Assembly: GCF_000373925.1 (NCBI RefSeq)
Contig: NZ_KB892747.1
Coordinates: 55,978 to 119,977 of the forward strand
Length of the DNA stretch: 64,000 nucleotides
From: Actinopolymorpha alba DSM 45243
GTDB taxonomy: Bacteria > Actinomycetota > Actinomycetes > Propionibacteriales > Actinopolymorphaceae
Direction: 5' to 3'
Part shown: positions 27,629 through 37,582 of the stretch, piece after piece
Numbering within the stretch: position 1 is the stretch's first letter
How the letters are laid out: every line of letters begins with the position of its first letter
The notes under the pieces: model-generated
Told to the model about the DNA's origin: nothing
Databases searched by the model: none
What the model saw: the letters and a program-made list of their open reading frames with translations, nothing else
Made by a program: the position numbers and the translations under genes

Positions 27629-28918
27629 ATGACGTCGTCGCCTACCCGGAATCCAAGTTCCGAAGAAGAAAGCATTTCCGAAGAAGAAAACCAAGCCTTC
27701 GCCTGGTATCACACCCTCGGTCGCCGGGGACGCCGCGCTTTTGTCGGCGCCTTTGGCGGGTACGGCCTGGATTCCTACGACTTCCAGGTCTTACCTCTCA
27801 GCCTTGTCGCACTCGCGGCGACCCTCCAGATTACGACTGGACAGGCAGGCCTGTTGGCGACCGTGACCCTCGTCGTGTCGGCGTTCGGCGGCGCGCTCGC
27901 GGGAGTTCTCGCTGACCGACTGGGCCGTACCCGCACCCTCATCATCACGGTCGCGACGTACGCCGTCTTTACCGTCCTCTGCGGATTCGCGCCCAACTAC
28001 GAAACCCTGCTGGTTTTCCGGGCGCTGCAAGGACTCGGCTTCGGCGGCGAATGGGCGACAGGTGCGATCCTGGTCGCCGAATACGCCCGGCCGCATCTTC
28101 GTGGCCGGACGGTTGCCTTCATCCAGAGTGCCTGGGCGGTTGGGTGGGGGCTCGCGGTCATCGTCTATACCGTGGTGTTCGCGCTCGTGCCCGAAGATCT
28201 TGCCTGGCGGGTGTTGTTCTGGACCGGCGCGATTCCAGCCCTGCTCATCATCTACGTCCGCCGGCACGTCGTGGACGCGCCTGTCGCCACTGAACGTCGC
28301 CAGCGCGCGAACGGTTGGGATTCGTTCGCCGGCATCTTCCGTGCGCGGCACCTGCGTACCACGTTGTTCGCGAGCCTGCTCGCCACCGGGACACAGGGCG
28401 GCTATTACACCCTCGCCACCTGGATTCCGCCCTACCTCAAGACCGAACGTAACCTGACCGTCGTCGGCACCGGCGGCTATCTGGCGTTCCTCATTACGGG
28501 AGCGTTCACCGGATATCTCACCGGCGGATATCTCACCGACCGGCTCGGCCGCAAGCGCACATTCACGCTTTTCGCGGCGCTGTCGGCGGTGCTCGTCCTC
28601 GCCTACACACAGATTCCGGTGGGCGCGAACACCGCCATTCTGTTGCTTGGATTCCCGCTGGGATTCAGCGCGTCGGCAATCTTCAGCGGTTTCGGGGCTT
28701 TCCTGTCTGAGCTTTATCCCACTCAACTACGCGGCACCGGCCAAGGATTCACCTACAACTTCGGCCGCGGTGTGGGCGCGTTGTTCCCCACCATCGTCGG
28801 CTTTCTCGCCGAAACCGTTGGCGTCGGTGGCGCCATGGGGTTCGGTGCGCTGGCCTACGGCCTCGCGGTCGTCGCGTTACTGGGTCTGCCCGAAACCCGC
28901 GGCCGCGAACTCACCTAG
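27629..28918 (+). CDS. MFS transporter, metabolite:H+ symporter type
   Basis: A 429-residue transporter with 12 predicted helices. The start is ATG 27629, after GAGG. AFGGYGLDSYDFQVLPLSL in helix 1 and GVLADRLGRTRTLI (motif A) resemble acid-transporting MFS proteins such as sialate, benzoate or shikimate carriers. The second motif A-like loop is GGYLTDRLGRKRTF. A hydrophilic, Glu/Ser-rich N-terminal tail of about 25 residues precedes helix 1. It is divergent from GntR and 23 bases ahead of the D-glutamate cyclase family gene, so import of 5-oxoproline or a related acid is likely. Confidence 0.9.
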   Translation: MTSSPTRNPSSEEESISEEENQAFAWYHTLGRRGRRAFVGAFGGYGLDSYDFQVLPLSLVALAATLQITTGQAGLLATVTLVVSAFGGALAGVLADRLGRTRTLIITVATYAVFTVLCGFAPNYETLLVFRALQGLGFGGEWATGAILVAEYARPHLRGRTVAFIQSAWAVGWGLAVIVYTVVFALVPEDLAWRVLFWTGAIPALLIIYVRRHVVDAPVATERRQRANGWDSFAGIFRARHLRTTLFASLLATGTQGGYYTLATWIPPYLKTERNLTVVGTGGYLAFLITGAFTGYLTGGYLTDRLGRKRTFTLFAALSAVLVLAYTQIPVGANTAILLLGFPLGFSASAIFSGFGAFLSELYPTQLRGTGQGFTYNFGRGVGALFPTIVGFLAETVGVGGAMGFGALAYGLAVVALLGLPETRGRELT

Positions 28919-28941
28919 CGGTTTGAGAAGGAGTACGCACC

Positions 28942-29781
28942 ATGACCACCACACCCGACCTGGCCGGGCGAGCACTCTCGCGGCTCGACCCCAGCACCAC
29001 CGGCATGGCCTACATCCCGCCGTCCCGGGCACGAGCGTTGTTCCGGAAGGGGACAGTCTCGCCGACGGCCGGCTGGTCGGCGGGATTCACCCAGGCCAAC
29101 CTGATCGCCGTACCCTCCGACTGGGCGTACGACGTCCTGCTGTTCGCGCAGCGCAACCCTCGCGCCTGCCCGGTGCTCGACGTCACCGACCCCGGCTCGG
29201 TCCGCTCACCGCTCGCCCCCGACGCGGACCTGCGCACCGACCTGCCGGCGTACCGCGTCTGGCGCGACGGCGAGCTGGTCGACGAGCCGGCCGACGTACG
29301 CCGCTACTGGCGCCCGGACCTGGTGGCGTTCCTGATCGGCTGCAGCTTCACCTTCGAGACGGCACTGCGGGAGGCAGGCGTACCCCTGCGCCATGTGGAA
29401 GAAGGCCGCAACGTCCCGATGTACGTCACGACCCGCCCCTGCCGCTCCGCCGGCCGGCTGCGGGGTCCGATCGTGATGTCGATGCGACCGATCCCGTCAG
29501 AACTCGTCGCGACCGCGGTCCGGGTGACGGCCGCGATGCCGGGCGTGCACGGTGCACCGCTCCACGTCGGCGACCCTTCCGGGCTCGGCATCACCGACCT
29601 CGACCGTCCGGACTTCGGTGACGCGGTGACGATCCGGCCCGGCGAGGTGCCGGTCTTCTGGGGGTGCGGCACCACACCCCAGGCCGCCATCATGACCTCG
29701 CGCCCGCCGTTCGCCATCACCCACGCACCTGGCCACATGCTGGTGACCGACGTACCCGACGCGACCTATCGGTACGACTGA
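28942..29781 (+). CDS. D-glutamate cyclase family protein (YcsI, DUF1445)
   Basis: A 279-residue protein of the DUF1445/YcsI family, sometimes annotated as putative hydro-lyase. Typical segments are [20 protein letters not shown] near residue 45, [22 protein letters not shown] near 130 and [13 protein letters not shown] near 235. A eukaryotic relative converts D-glutamate to 5-oxo-D-proline. In Bacillus, ycsI lies in the 5-oxoprolinase (pxp) region, and here the gene sits with a 5-oxoprolinase fusion and a transporter. An activity on D-glutamate or 5-oxoproline is inferred. The start has GAAGGAG. Confidence 0.88.
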   Translation: MTTTPDLAGRALSRLDPSTTGMAYIPPSRARALFRKGTVSPTAGWSAGFTQANLIAVPSDWAYDVLLFAQRNPRACPVLDVTDPGSVRSPLAPDADLRTDLPAYRVWRDGELVDEPADVRRYWRPDLVAFLIGCSFTFETALREAGVPLRHVEEGRNVPMYVTTRPCRSAGRLRGPIVMSMRPIPSELVATAVRVTAAMPGVHGAPLHVGDPSGLGITDLDRPDFGDAVTIRPGEVPVFWGCGTTPQAAIMTSRPPFAITHAPGHMLVTDVPDATYRYD

Positions 29782-29804
29782 GGTGAGGCCTTCACCTGCG
29801 GACA

Positions 29805-29843
29805 GCTGAGCCGAGGCCGCTGAGCCGAGGCCGCTGAGCCGAG
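29805..29843. repeat. Tandem 14-base repeat
   Basis: The unit GCTGAGCCGAGGCC occurs at 29805-29818 and 29819-29832, with a partial third copy to 29843. It follows the stop of the YcsI-family gene and precedes the long hairpin. No function is evident. Confidence 0.7.
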
Positions 29844-29854
29844 TTGGCCGCCGG

Positions 29855-29928
29855 TTCCATGATCAAGTCCGAGAAACTGTTCATCGATTGGACCTTGGGT
29901 GAACAGTTTCTCGGACTTGATCATGGAA
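29855..29928. repeat. Long perfect inverted repeat (29-base arms)
   Basis: The arms 29855-29883 and 29900-29928 are perfectly complementary over 29 bases with a 16-base loop. Each begins or ends with TTCCATGATCAAGTCCG and contains GAGAAACTGTTC. It lies between the YcsI-family stop and the start of the frameshifted DUF559 gene. There is no T-tract, so it is not a classic intrinsic terminator, though the RNA hairpin would be very stable. It shares a TGATCA core with palindromes at 9921-9971 and 47691-47768. Confidence 0.85.
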
Positions 29929-29981
29929 GCCTGTGGATGACGACAGACTTGACCAAGCACGATCGCGCAACTCTTGGGTCC

Positions 29982-30940
29982 ATGCCTGCCCCGACCCCGA
30001 TTCCACCCGAGCTTCTCCGCCGGCCCTTTCACCTCGACGAGGCGCGTCGGCTCGGCCTGTCCCTACAAACGCTGCGTGGTCGCCGCTTCCGTCGGCTCTT
30101 CCGCAGCGTTTATGTCTCGGCCGCAGTCCCAGTGACCCTTGAGCTGATGGTGCGAGCGGCGCGGCTGGCCCTTCCGGAGTCCGCCGTCTTCAGCCACGAG
30201 ACCGCCGCCGTATTGCGGAACCTTCCCGTACCCGCGGACGACCGGCTTCATGTCACCATGCCTGCCGGATCCGCCCATCCTGAGATCCGGGGAATCGTGG
30301 TTCACAAGGCATTGATGGGAGATGCCGCAACCTTCCGCGGGGTCCCGGTCACCACCGCCGAACGTACCTTCACCGATCTCGCCCGGACCCTGCCGCTGGT
30401 TGAGGCGGTCGTGCTCGGGGACGCGATGGTCCGGCGGGGATTCACCACACCGGAACACTGGCGTGTGCCGCAGCGGAATGCAAGGGCCGCGGCGCGAACT
30501 CCACGCGGCAGGCGGCCAGCTTGGCCCGACGCTGTGTCGACTCTCCGATGGAGACCCGGCTGAGGCTACTGTTCGTACTCGCCGGGCTCCCAGAACCCCA
30601 ACCAGGCTTGGAGATCCTGGACAACCACGGGCAATGGGTGGCCACCGCCGACCTGCAGTACCGCGCGCAGCGGATCGCGATCGAGTACGACGGCGACCTC
30701 CACCGCACCAACAAGCGGAAGTGGCGGCATGACGTGGCGGCCCGCGAGACTCTGCGCCAGCTCGGCTGGGAGGTCATCATCCTCACCGCCGACGACATCT
30801 TCGTACGCCCGCACCACACGCTAGTCCGGGTCCACGACGCCCTACGTGCTCGAAACCATCCGGATGTCCCAGCCACCCTCGAACCCCAGTGGCAGAGCCA
30901 TTTCCAGCCCCGCGGCTACCTCACTGACACTTGGCAATAG
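29982..30940 (+). pseudogene. DUF559 (Vsr-like) endonuclease-domain protein, frameshifted
   Basis: Two frames together make one family-length protein. Frame one starts at ATG 29982 (an upstream in-frame ATG at 29937 is possible) with the N-terminal domain RPFHLDEARRLGLSLQTLRGRRF, as in AbiEi-like and DUF559 proteins. It is good until FTTPEH near 30459 and then degrades to a stop at 30563. Frame two continues from LACAAAECKGRG near 30456 through DSPMETRLRLLF to 30940 and has the nuclease core: ADLQYRAQRIAIEYDGDLHR, then GWEVIILTADD. One extra base near 30455-30462 would restore the frame. It is a real lesion or a sequencing error. Confidence 0.75.
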
Positions 30941-30993
30941 AAGCGGTTCCCTTTGACGGAAGGATATCGACGATGCCGGCCAGCGCCGGCCCG

Positions 30994-31479
30994 CTACTTG
31001 TCGTTTGTCCGGCAACCAAACGGCGTACCGAGGCACCAGTAAACGGGCATGAACGCTCGGAGCTCGCCCTCCTGGCGGTAGACCCGGAACTCCCGCGTGA
31101 ACGTCTTGCCGTCGGCGGTGGGGAGCTCGATCGAGAGGTACCGCGCCGCGTAATAACAACAGCCGTTCACGAGCTTGCTCGACACAACCCTCGGAGCTTC
31201 GGTGGGCCGGGGAACCTTCTCCTGCCGGGCGTTCGGCAAAGATTCCTTACACCACTCCACCACTGTGCTGTAGGTCTCGCAGAGAGCAACATCGTCACCC
31301 GCCTGAGCGATCTTGACGATCGTCACGAGCAGGCGCCGTGCTTCGTTCTCGGAGACAGGCTTCGCGTCGGTCAGAGCATCACTCCCGCCGGCAATATGTC
31401 CCAGGACATATCCGGCGCCGAACCCGACGCCCACCAGCGCCACCACACACAGACTGACGAGCACCCTGCGCACCGTCAC
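30994..31479 (-). CDS. Membrane-anchored or exported hypothetical protein
   Basis: A 161-residue protein not recognised as a known family. Residues 3-28 (RRVLVSLCVVALVGVGFGAGYVL) form a signal anchor. The outer domain has six cysteines, including ALCETYSTVVEWC near residues 66-77, an adjacent CC pair in NGCCYYAARY, and two near the end (WCLGTPFGC), which suggests disulfides. The start is GTG 31479, after a GGCGAGG stretch. It is a lone gene convergent with the broken DUF559 gene. Confidence 0.65.
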   Translation of the reverse strand: MTVRRVLVSLCVVALVGVGFGAGYVLGHIAGGSDALTDAKPVSENEARRLLVTIVKIAQAGDDVALCETYSTVVEWCKESLPNARQEKVPRPTEAPRVVSSKLVNGCCYYAARYLSIELPTADGKTFTREFRVYRQEGELRAFMPVYWCLGTPFGCRTNDK

Positions 31480-31629
31480 GTCGACCTCGCCTCCCCACGG
31501 ACCACACGCACTCCACGTAGGCGTACCGTCCCCGAGGCGGCACGCCTACCGAGACCGCAGGGTCGCGAAGGACGAAGAATCCGTGATGCGGCCCCTCACC
31601 AACGGCGGACGCCCGCCTTCACGGATGGC

Positions 31630-32475
31630 TCAGAAGAGGACCGTCATGAACGTCGCGGTCTGGGTGAAGCCGACCCGGGCGTACGCGCGGCGCGCCGGCA
31701 GGTTGAAGTCGTTGACGTACAACGTCGCCACCGGAGCCACCTCCCGCAGCCCCGCGGCGACCACTGCCGCGACCCCCGCCGCCGCCAGCCGCTCCCCGCG
31801 CCGGTCGGGTCGCACCCACACGCCCTGGATCTGGAACGCGCGCGGCGTCGCGACACCGATCTCGGCCTTGAAGACCACCTCGTTGTTCTCGATCCGCGCG
31901 AACGCGTAGCCCCGGCTCACCAGGTCGGCGACCCGCCCACGGTAGTAGGCGCCGCCGTCCCGCGCCTCCGGCGACACCCCCAACTCCTCGCTGAAGAATG
32001 CGACGCTCGCGCGGTAGACCAGATCCAGCTCGTCCATCCGCACCCGGCGTACCAGCGGATCCGGGCGCACCGACGGCGGACGGCACATGGTGAGGAACGG
32101 CTGCTCCACCCGCACTCCCCGGGCGGGCCCCCACGACGGCTCCAGCGTCCGCCACATCGGGACGACCGCCTCGCGCGGGCCCCAGACCGACGAGCAGGTA
32201 CGGCCGGCCCGGATCGCCCGGTCCGCGAACGCTACGGCCGCCGCGGGCGTCGCCGCGACCGGGACCAGGTTGGCGCCGGCGTAGCACAGGGAGACCAGTC
32301 GGCCGCGTTCCTCGAATCCCCACACCTGGGCACCCAGGCGGCGAAGGTCGGACCCCGCCGCCCGCAACCGGGCGTCGACGAAGACGTTCGTCGACGGGTC
32401 GGCGTCGAGAATCCGCCGGATAGCGGCGAGATCGGTGGTACGCAGAAGCCGAACCTGCTCGGTCGTTTCGAGCAT
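31630..32475 (-). CDS. GNAT acetyltransferase with DUF4081 N-terminal domain
   Basis: A 281-residue protein from ATG 32475, with a GGAGGAGGG site. The N-terminal half (RLLRTTDLAAIRRILDADPSTNVFVDARLRAAG) is DUF4081. The C-terminal half is a GNAT fold with the acetyl-CoA loop in QIQGVWVRPDRRGERLAAAG and YVNDFNLPARRAYARVGF near the end. This gene sits beside ispG in many actinobacteria, 46 bases downstream here. Its acceptor substrate is unknown. Confidence 0.9.
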   Translation of the reverse strand: MLETTEQVRLLRTTDLAAIRRILDADPSTNVFVDARLRAAGSDLRRLGAQVWGFEERGRLVSLCYAGANLVPVAATPAAAVAFADRAIRAGRTCSSVWGPREAVVPMWRTLEPSWGPARGVRVEQPFLTMCRPPSVRPDPLVRRVRMDELDLVYRASVAFFSEELGVSPEARDGGAYYRGRVADLVSRGYAFARIENNEVVFKAEIGVATPRAFQIQGVWVRPDRRGERLAAAGVAAVVAAGLREVAPVATLYVNDFNLPARRAYARVGFTQTATFMTVLF

Positions 32476-32521
32476 CCGCCCTCCTCCGCGTTCCTGGCCC
32501 GACGAAGGGGTACGCCGCCGA

Positions 32522-33682
32522 CTAGCGCACCACAACCTCGGGCGTGCCTGAGGGTACCCCGGCGCCCTTCAGATCCTCCGCGATCCGCATCGCCTCGTCG
32601 ATCAGCGTCTCGACGATCTGGCTCTCGGGCACCGTCTTGACGACCTCGCCCTTGACGAAGATCTGGCCCTTGCCGTTGCCGGAGGCGACACCGAGGTCGG
32701 CCTCGCGCGCCTCACCCGGACCATTCACCACGCAGCCCATGACGGCGACGCGCAGCGGCACCTCCATGCCCTCCAACCCGGCCGTGACCTCCTCGGCCAG
32801 CGTGTAGACGTCCACCTGGGCCCGCCCGCAGGACGGGCAGGAGACGATCTCGAGCTTGCGCGGGCGGAGGTTCAACGACTCGAGGATCTTGATGCCGACC
32901 TTGACCTCCTCGGCGGGAGGAGCAGACAGGGAGACCCGGATGGTGTCGCCGATGCCCTTGGACAGCAGCGCGCCGAACGCGACCGCGGACTTGATGGTGC
33001 CCTGGAACGCCGGACCGGCTTCGGTGACGCCGAGGTGCAGGGGGTAGTCGCACTGCTCGGCGAGGAGTTCGTACGCGCGGACCATGACCACCGGGTCGTG
33101 GTGCTTGACGGAGATCTTGAAGTCGCGGAAGTCGTGCTCCTCGAAGAGGCTGGCTTCCCACAACGCGGACTCCACCAGCGCCTCCGCGGTCGGCTTGCCG
33201 TACTTCTGGAGCAGCCGCGGGTCGAGCGAGCCGGCGTTCACACCGATCCGGATGGACACACCGGCGTCAGCCGCGGCGCGGGAGATCTCCTTCACCTGGT
33301 CGTCGAACTTCCGGATGTTGCCGGGATTGACCCGGACCGCGGCACAGCCCGCATCGATCGCGGCGAAGACGTACTTTGGCTGGAAGTGGATGTCGGCGAT
33401 CACCGGGATCTGGGACTTGCGGGCGATCGTCGGCAATGCCTCGGCGTCGTCCTGGCTCGGCACCGCCACCCGCACGATGTCGCACCCGGTCGCGGTGAGC
33501 TCCGCGATCTGCTGCAAGGTGGCGTTGACATCGGTCGTGGGGGTCGTCGTCATCGACTGCACCGAGACCGGCGCGTCGCCGCCGACGAGAACCTTGCCCA
33601 CTCTGATCTGCCGGGTCTTGCGGCGCTCGGCCAGGGTCGGTGACGGCGTGGTTGGCATACCCAGATCGATGCTTGTCACCAT
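32522..33682 (-). CDS. ispG: 4-hydroxy-3-methylbut-2-en-1-yl diphosphate synthase IspG
   Basis: A 386-residue iron-sulfur enzyme (GcpE) of the MEP pathway, converting MEcPP to HMBPP. The N-terminal barrel contains [20 protein letters not shown] and [20 protein letters not shown]. The [4Fe-4S] ligands are seen in [12 protein letters not shown] and [17 protein letters not shown]. The ATG at 33682 follows AAGGA. It is downstream of dxr and rseP on the same strand, so two of the three genes make isoprenoid precursors. Confidence 0.97.
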   Translation of the reverse strand: MVTSIDLGMPTTPSPTLAERRKTRQIRVGKVLVGGDAPVSVQSMTTTPTTDVNATLQQIAELTATGCDIVRVAVPSQDDAEALPTIARKSQIPVIADIHFQPKYVFAAIDAGCAAVRVNPGNIRKFDDQVKEISRAAADAGVSIRIGVNAGSLDPRLLQKYGKPTAEALVESALWEASLFEEHDFRDFKISVKHHDPVVMVRAYELLAEQCDYPLHLGVTEAGPAFQGTIKSAVAFGALLSKGIGDTIRVSLSAPPAEEVKVGIKILESLNLRPRKLEIVSCPSCGRAQVDVYTLAEEVTAGLEGMEVPLRVAVMGCVVNGPGEAREADLGVASGNGKGQIFVKGEVVKTVPESQIVETLIDEAMRIAEDLKGAGVPSGTPEVVVR

Positions 33683-33751
33683 CTGTCCTTCGGTGCGGGT
33701 CCCGCGCGCTCTCGCGGCCGGTCAACCATCAGGGTTCCATCCTCCGGCTCG

Positions 33752-35032
33752 TCATATGCGTACGGGGTTGACGATGTCGGCGTACAGCAGAATGACGCCC
33801 ATCACCACGATGACGCTGGCGACCGCGTAGGCGAGCGGCAGGGCGCGGGCGACGTCGACGTATCCCGGATCCGGCTTGCCCCGCAGGCGGGCGAACGCGC
33901 GCCGGAGCCCTTCGTAGATCGCGCCGGCCATGTGGCCGCCGTCCAGCGGCAGGAGCGGGATGAAGTTGAACAACGCGACGAAGAGGTTCAGAGCGGCAAG
34001 CCACTGGACGAACCCCGCGATGCGTACCGAAACGGGCACCTCAGCGGTGGCGATCTGGCCGGCGACGCGGCTCGCTCCGACGATGCTCATCGGGCTGTCC
34101 ATGGCGCGTTCGTCGCCGAACGCGGCCCGCGCCACTCCGACCATGCGCTCGGGCAGGTGCGCCATCGCCTCGACGGTGGCCACGGTGAGCCGGCCCATCT
34201 CGGAGACGACAGCGACCGGCCCCTGTCGCTCGTATACCTGTGCCGGAGTGATGCCGAGGAAGCCGACCCGCTGCAACTCGGACGGGTTGGTGGGGTTGGG
34301 CCGGTCGGCGGCGATCAGGTTGGCGTGCAGGGTCTTCTGCTGGCCGTCCCGCTCCACCACGATGGTCGTACGGCTGGCGCCGGCCTCCCGGATCAGCTTG
34401 GACACCTGGTCCCAGGTGGTGATGTGTACGCCGTTGAACTCGACGATCCGGTCACCCGCCTGGAGTCCGGCCTGCTTCGCCGGTGAGATCGGGTCCTGGG
34501 GAGTGCACTCGCGCTGGCCCGCGGCAGCCGGGATCACACAGTCGGGCACCGCGCTCACAGTCGGCTTGGGGACCGCGATCCCGAAGCCCATGAGGACCAC
34601 CGAGAAGAGGATCACCGCGAGGAAGACGTTCATGAGCGGACCGCCGCTCATGATGATGAGCTTCTGCCACCACTTCTTGGTGTAGAAGAGGCGGTGCTCC
34701 TGGCCGGGCGGCGTCTCCTCGGCGGAGGCGGTGCGGGCCTCCTCGATCAGCGTCTGGAACGGGCCGGTGCTCGACCGCCGCATCCGTCCGTCAGACGCCG
34801 GCGGGAACATCCCGATCATCCGGACGAACCCGCCGAACGGGATCAGCTTGACGCCGTACTCCGTCTCGCCTCGCCGGCGGGACCACAGGGTCTTGCCGAA
34901 ACCCACCATGAACTGCGTGACCCGGACGTTGAAAAGCTTCGCCGGCACCATGTGGCCCACCTCGTGCAGAGCCACCGAAGCGAGGACGCCCGCGAAGAAG
35001 ACAAGTGCTCCGAGGATCGCGATCAGGTCCAT
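33752..35032 (-). CDS. rseP: Site-2 metalloprotease RseP/M50 family
   Basis: A 426-residue membrane zinc protease from ATG 35032. Helix 1 carries the active-site HEVGH (His23, Glu24, His27). A PDZ domain lies near residues 180-260 ([17 protein letters not shown]). The C-terminal [12 protein letters not shown] supplies the third zinc ligand, near residue 370. About four membrane helices are predicted. M50 proteases cut anti-sigma factors and signal-peptide remnants. The gene overlaps the end of dxr by 10 bases and lies ahead of ispG, the usual actinobacterial order. Confidence 0.95.
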   Translation of the reverse strand: MDLIAILGALVFFAGVLASVALHEVGHMVPAKLFNVRVTQFMVGFGKTLWSRRRGETEYGVKLIPFGGFVRMIGMFPPASDGRMRRSSTGPFQTLIEEARTASAEETPPGQEHRLFYTKKWWQKLIIMSGGPLMNVFLAVILFSVVLMGFGIAVPKPTVSAVPDCVIPAAAGQRECTPQDPISPAKQAGLQAGDRIVEFNGVHITTWDQVSKLIREAGASRTTIVVERDGQQKTLHANLIAADRPNPTNPSELQRVGFLGITPAQVYERQGPVAVVSEMGRLTVATVEAMAHLPERMVGVARAAFGDERAMDSPMSIVGASRVAGQIATAEVPVSVRIAGFVQWLAALNLFVALFNFIPLLPLDGGHMAGAIYEGLRRAFARLRGKPDPGYVDVARALPLAYAVASVIVVMGVILLYADIVNPVRI

Positions 35033-36270
35033 GTGGAGGCGCCTTCCTGGTTGACCGGTGCGGCCGTGTGCGGGTCGATGAGCTGCCGGGCTCGCTCGCG
35101 GGCCCATGACTCGGCTTCGAGGACGTCCTCGAGGGTCGCCGGCGTGCTACCGCCGCCAGCGTCGTGAGGGTACTCCGCGAGGACGGCAGCCACCGTATCC
35201 ACGATGCCGAGGAAGGGCAGCCGGCCAGCGGTGAACGCGGCCACGCACTCCTCGTTGGCGGCGTTGTAGACGGCTGGCGCCGCGCCGCCGCGGATCCCGG
35301 CCTCGCGGGCCAGTTGGACCGCAGGGAAGGCGTCGTTGTCGAGGGGTTCGAACTCCCACGCCGTCGCCTTCGACCAGTCACAGGGCGGCGCGGCGTCTGG
35401 CACCCGGTCGGGCCAGCCCAGCGCGAGTGCGATGGTCAGCCGCATGTCGGGCGGGCTAGCCTGCGCGATCGTCGAGCCGTCGTAGAACTCCACCATCGAG
35501 TGCACGATCGACTGCGGGTGGACCACGACCTCGATGTCGGCGTACGGAACGTCGAACAACTCGTGCGCCTCGATCACCTCCAGGCCCTTGTTGACCAGGG
35601 TCGCGGAGTTGATCGTGATCACGTGGCCCATGTTCCAGGTGGGGTGGGCGAGGGCCTGCTCCGGGGTCACCTCGCCGAGCTCCGACCGAGCCCGCCCGCG
35701 GAAGGGGCCGCCGCTCGCGGTGACCACGAGCCGGCGTACCTCGGAGCGGGCGCCGCCACGCAGGCACTGGGCGAGCGCGGTGTGCTCGGAGTCGACCGGA
35801 ACGATCTGACCTGGCTTGGCGGCGGCCTTCACCAGCGAACCGCCCGCGATCAGGGACTCCTTGTTGGCGAGCGCGAGGGTCCGGCCGGTCGCGAGTGCGG
35901 CCAACGTGGGCGCGAGTCCCTGCGACTTGTCGATGCCGTTGAGAACGACGTCACACGGCCACTGGGCGAGCTCGGTGGCGGCGTCGGGCCCGGCGAGGAT
36001 CTTGGGGACCTTGAACTCTCCCTGGGAGTATCCCCGCCGCTGGGCCTCGGCGTAGAACGCGAGCTGGAGGTCCTGGACCGCGGTCGCCCTAGCGACAGCC
36101 ACGACGTCGACGCCGAGATCGAGGGCCTGGTGGGCGAGGACGTCGATCTGACCGCCGCCCGCCGCGAGCCCGACGACCCGGAACCGGTCAGGGTTACGGC
36201 GTACGACGTCGATCGCCTGAGTGCCGATCGAGCCCGTCGAGCCGAGGAGTACGACCTCTCGCATGCGCAT
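35023..36270 (-). CDS. dxr: 1-deoxy-D-xylulose 5-phosphate reductoisomerase
   Basis: A 415-residue enzyme of the MEP pathway, making MEP from DXP with NADPH. It starts at ATG 36270 ([21 protein letters not shown]) after GAGGGAG; the longer open frame upstream is not supported. GSTGSIG at residues 10-16 binds [24 protein letters not shown] and ASGGPFRG (metal and substrate) are intact, as is [31 protein letters not shown]. It opens the dxr-rseP-ispG run. Confidence 0.97.
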   Translation of the reverse strand: MRMREVVLLGSTGSIGTQAIDVVRRNPDRFRVVGLAAGGGQIDVLAHQALDLGVDVVAVARATAVQDLQLAFYAEAQRRGYSQGEFKVPKILAGPDAATELAQWPCDVVLNGIDKSQGLAPTLAALATGRTLALANKESLIAGGSLVKAAAKPGQIVPVDSEHTALAQCLRGGARSEVRRLVVTASGGPFRGRARSELGEVTPEQALAHPTWNMGHVITINSATLVNKGLEVIEAHELFDVPYADIEVVVHPQSIVHSMVEFYDGSTIAQASPPDMRLTIALALGWPDRVPDAAPPCDWSKATAWEFEPLDNDAFPAVQLAREAGIRGGAAPAVYNAANEECVAAFTAGRLPFLGIVDTVAAVLAEYPHDAGGGSTPATLEDVLEAESWARERARQLIDPHTAAPVNQEGASTWT

Positions 36271-36651
36271 AGTCTCCCTCATGGACCTGAGCGTTCGCTG
36301 GACGAGCGGCCGCCGGGCGCGCAGGGCCGAGCCTGAGGGGACCTCTCGGCGGAAGAAAATTGAAGGGCCGGTGTGGCGGTCGCCTCTCGGCGAATGGCGC
36401 GACGCGGCTCCAGCCAAACGGTATTCCGCGACGGCTGTTGGTGAGGCCCGGGGACACGGACCACACCGACCCGGGTGGTGTAGCACCCAGGCCTACCGAT
36501 CTATTCCGGGTCGGCGGGAATCTGTCGGAAATTTCTGTCGCGGATGACTTATGGGTATGCCGTTGTTGACCCGGTCTGCTGTTGATCTGCCCGGCCGCCG
36601 AACGCCAATCCTCCGAACGCCAATCCTCCGAATGGAAGGGGTAGCGACCAC
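36271..36651. other. Gene-free divergent region with a short tandem repeat
   Basis: This is the 381-base region between the dxr and LLM oxidoreductase starts. It should contain promoters for both directions. The 15-base unit CGAACGCCAATCCTC is repeated in tandem at 36599-36613 and 36614-36628, just upstream of the LLM ribosome binding site. Nothing else is recognised. Confidence 0.5.
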
Positions 36652-37566
36652 ATGCCATCCACTGCCGCCACCACCAGCGCACTGAAGGGACGCCTCGGGC
36701 CCGTCGGCGTCTGGCTCGGCGCCCTGAACTCCGCACCCACCACCGCGGCGCGCGAGGCCGCCGCCGAGGTCGACGAGCTGGGGTACGGCTCGCTGTGGGT
36801 CTCGGAGAGCCCGGTGACGAAGGACCCCTTCACCGCGTCCACGCTCCTGCTCGGCGCGACGGGTCGGCTGATCGTCGGGACCGGTATCGCCAACGTCTGG
36901 GCGCGGGACGCGGTCGCGACGAACGCCGCCACCATGACGATCGCGGAGGCCTACCCCGGGCGGTTCATCCTCGGGCTCGGCGTGAGCCACCAGCCGATCG
37001 TGAACGTACGCGGCCATGTGTACGAAAGGCCGCTCGCGAAGATGCGGAGCTACCTCGACGAGCTGGACGCGGCGGCATACGAAGGCCCCCGCCCGGCAGA
37101 ACCGGCGCCGCGGGTGCTGGCCGCTCTCCGGCCGAAGATGCTCGAGCTTGCCCGCGACCGCGCCGACGGCGCCCATCCGTACTTCGTACCCACCTCGCAC
37201 ACCGCGCGGGCCCGCGAGGCTCTCGGTCCGTCGCCGCTACTCGTCCCCGAGCAGGCGGTGGTCGTGGAGACCGATCCGGACCGAGCCCGCGGGATCGCCC
37301 GGGCGTACATGTCGATGTACCTCACGCTCCCCAACTACGTGAACAACCTGCGCACTCTGGGGTTCGCCGACGAGGACGTCGAGGGCGGCGGGAGTGACCG
37401 GCTGGTGGACGCGGTGGTGGCCTGGGGCGACGTCGAGGCGATCAAGGCCCGGGTCGACGAGCACCTCGCCGGCGGCGCGGACCACGTACTCCTCCAGCCG
37501 CTCGCGCCGCGCGACGGCCTCGGGCTCGACCAACTGCGGACCCTCGCGCCCGCCCTGGTGAGCTAG
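36652..37566 (+). CDS. LLM class F420-dependent oxidoreductase
   Basis: A 304-residue luciferase-like TIM barrel. It opens LGPVGVWLGALNS and has ELGYGSLWVSESPVTKDPFTASTLLLGATGRLIVGTGIANVWARD, typical of actinobacterial F420-dependent oxidoreductases. YPGRFILGLGVSHQPIVN near residue 105 is the cofactor loop. Substrate unknown. It is a lone gene with AAGGGG upstream of its ATG. Confidence 0.9.
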   Translation: MPSTAATTSALKGRLGPVGVWLGALNSAPTTAAREAAAEVDELGYGSLWVSESPVTKDPFTASTLLLGATGRLIVGTGIANVWARDAVATNAATMTIAEAYPGRFILGLGVSHQPIVNVRGHVYERPLAKMRSYLDELDAAAYEGPRPAEPAPRVLAALRPKMLELARDRADGAHPYFVPTSHTARAREALGPSPLLVPEQAVVVETDPDRARGIARAYMSMYLTLPNYVNNLRTLGFADEDVEGGGSDRLVDAVVAWGDVEAIKARVDEHLAGGADHVLLQPLAPRDGLGLDQLRTLAPALVS

Positions 37567-37582
37567 CCCCGCCGAGGGTCAG

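Noticed and set aside
29855..29928. CRISPR-like repeat pair
   Set aside because: There is one inverted pair only, no direct repeats with spacers and no cas gene nearby.
30450..30565. Programmed ribosomal frameshift in the DUF559 gene
   Set aside because: No slippery heptamer or downstream structure is evident at the frame change; a lesion or sequence error is simpler.
30931..32640. A 569-codon plus-strand frame over the GNAT region
   Set aside because: It is antisense to the DUF4081 GNAT gene and the anchored hypothetical, and is very Arg/His/Pro-rich.
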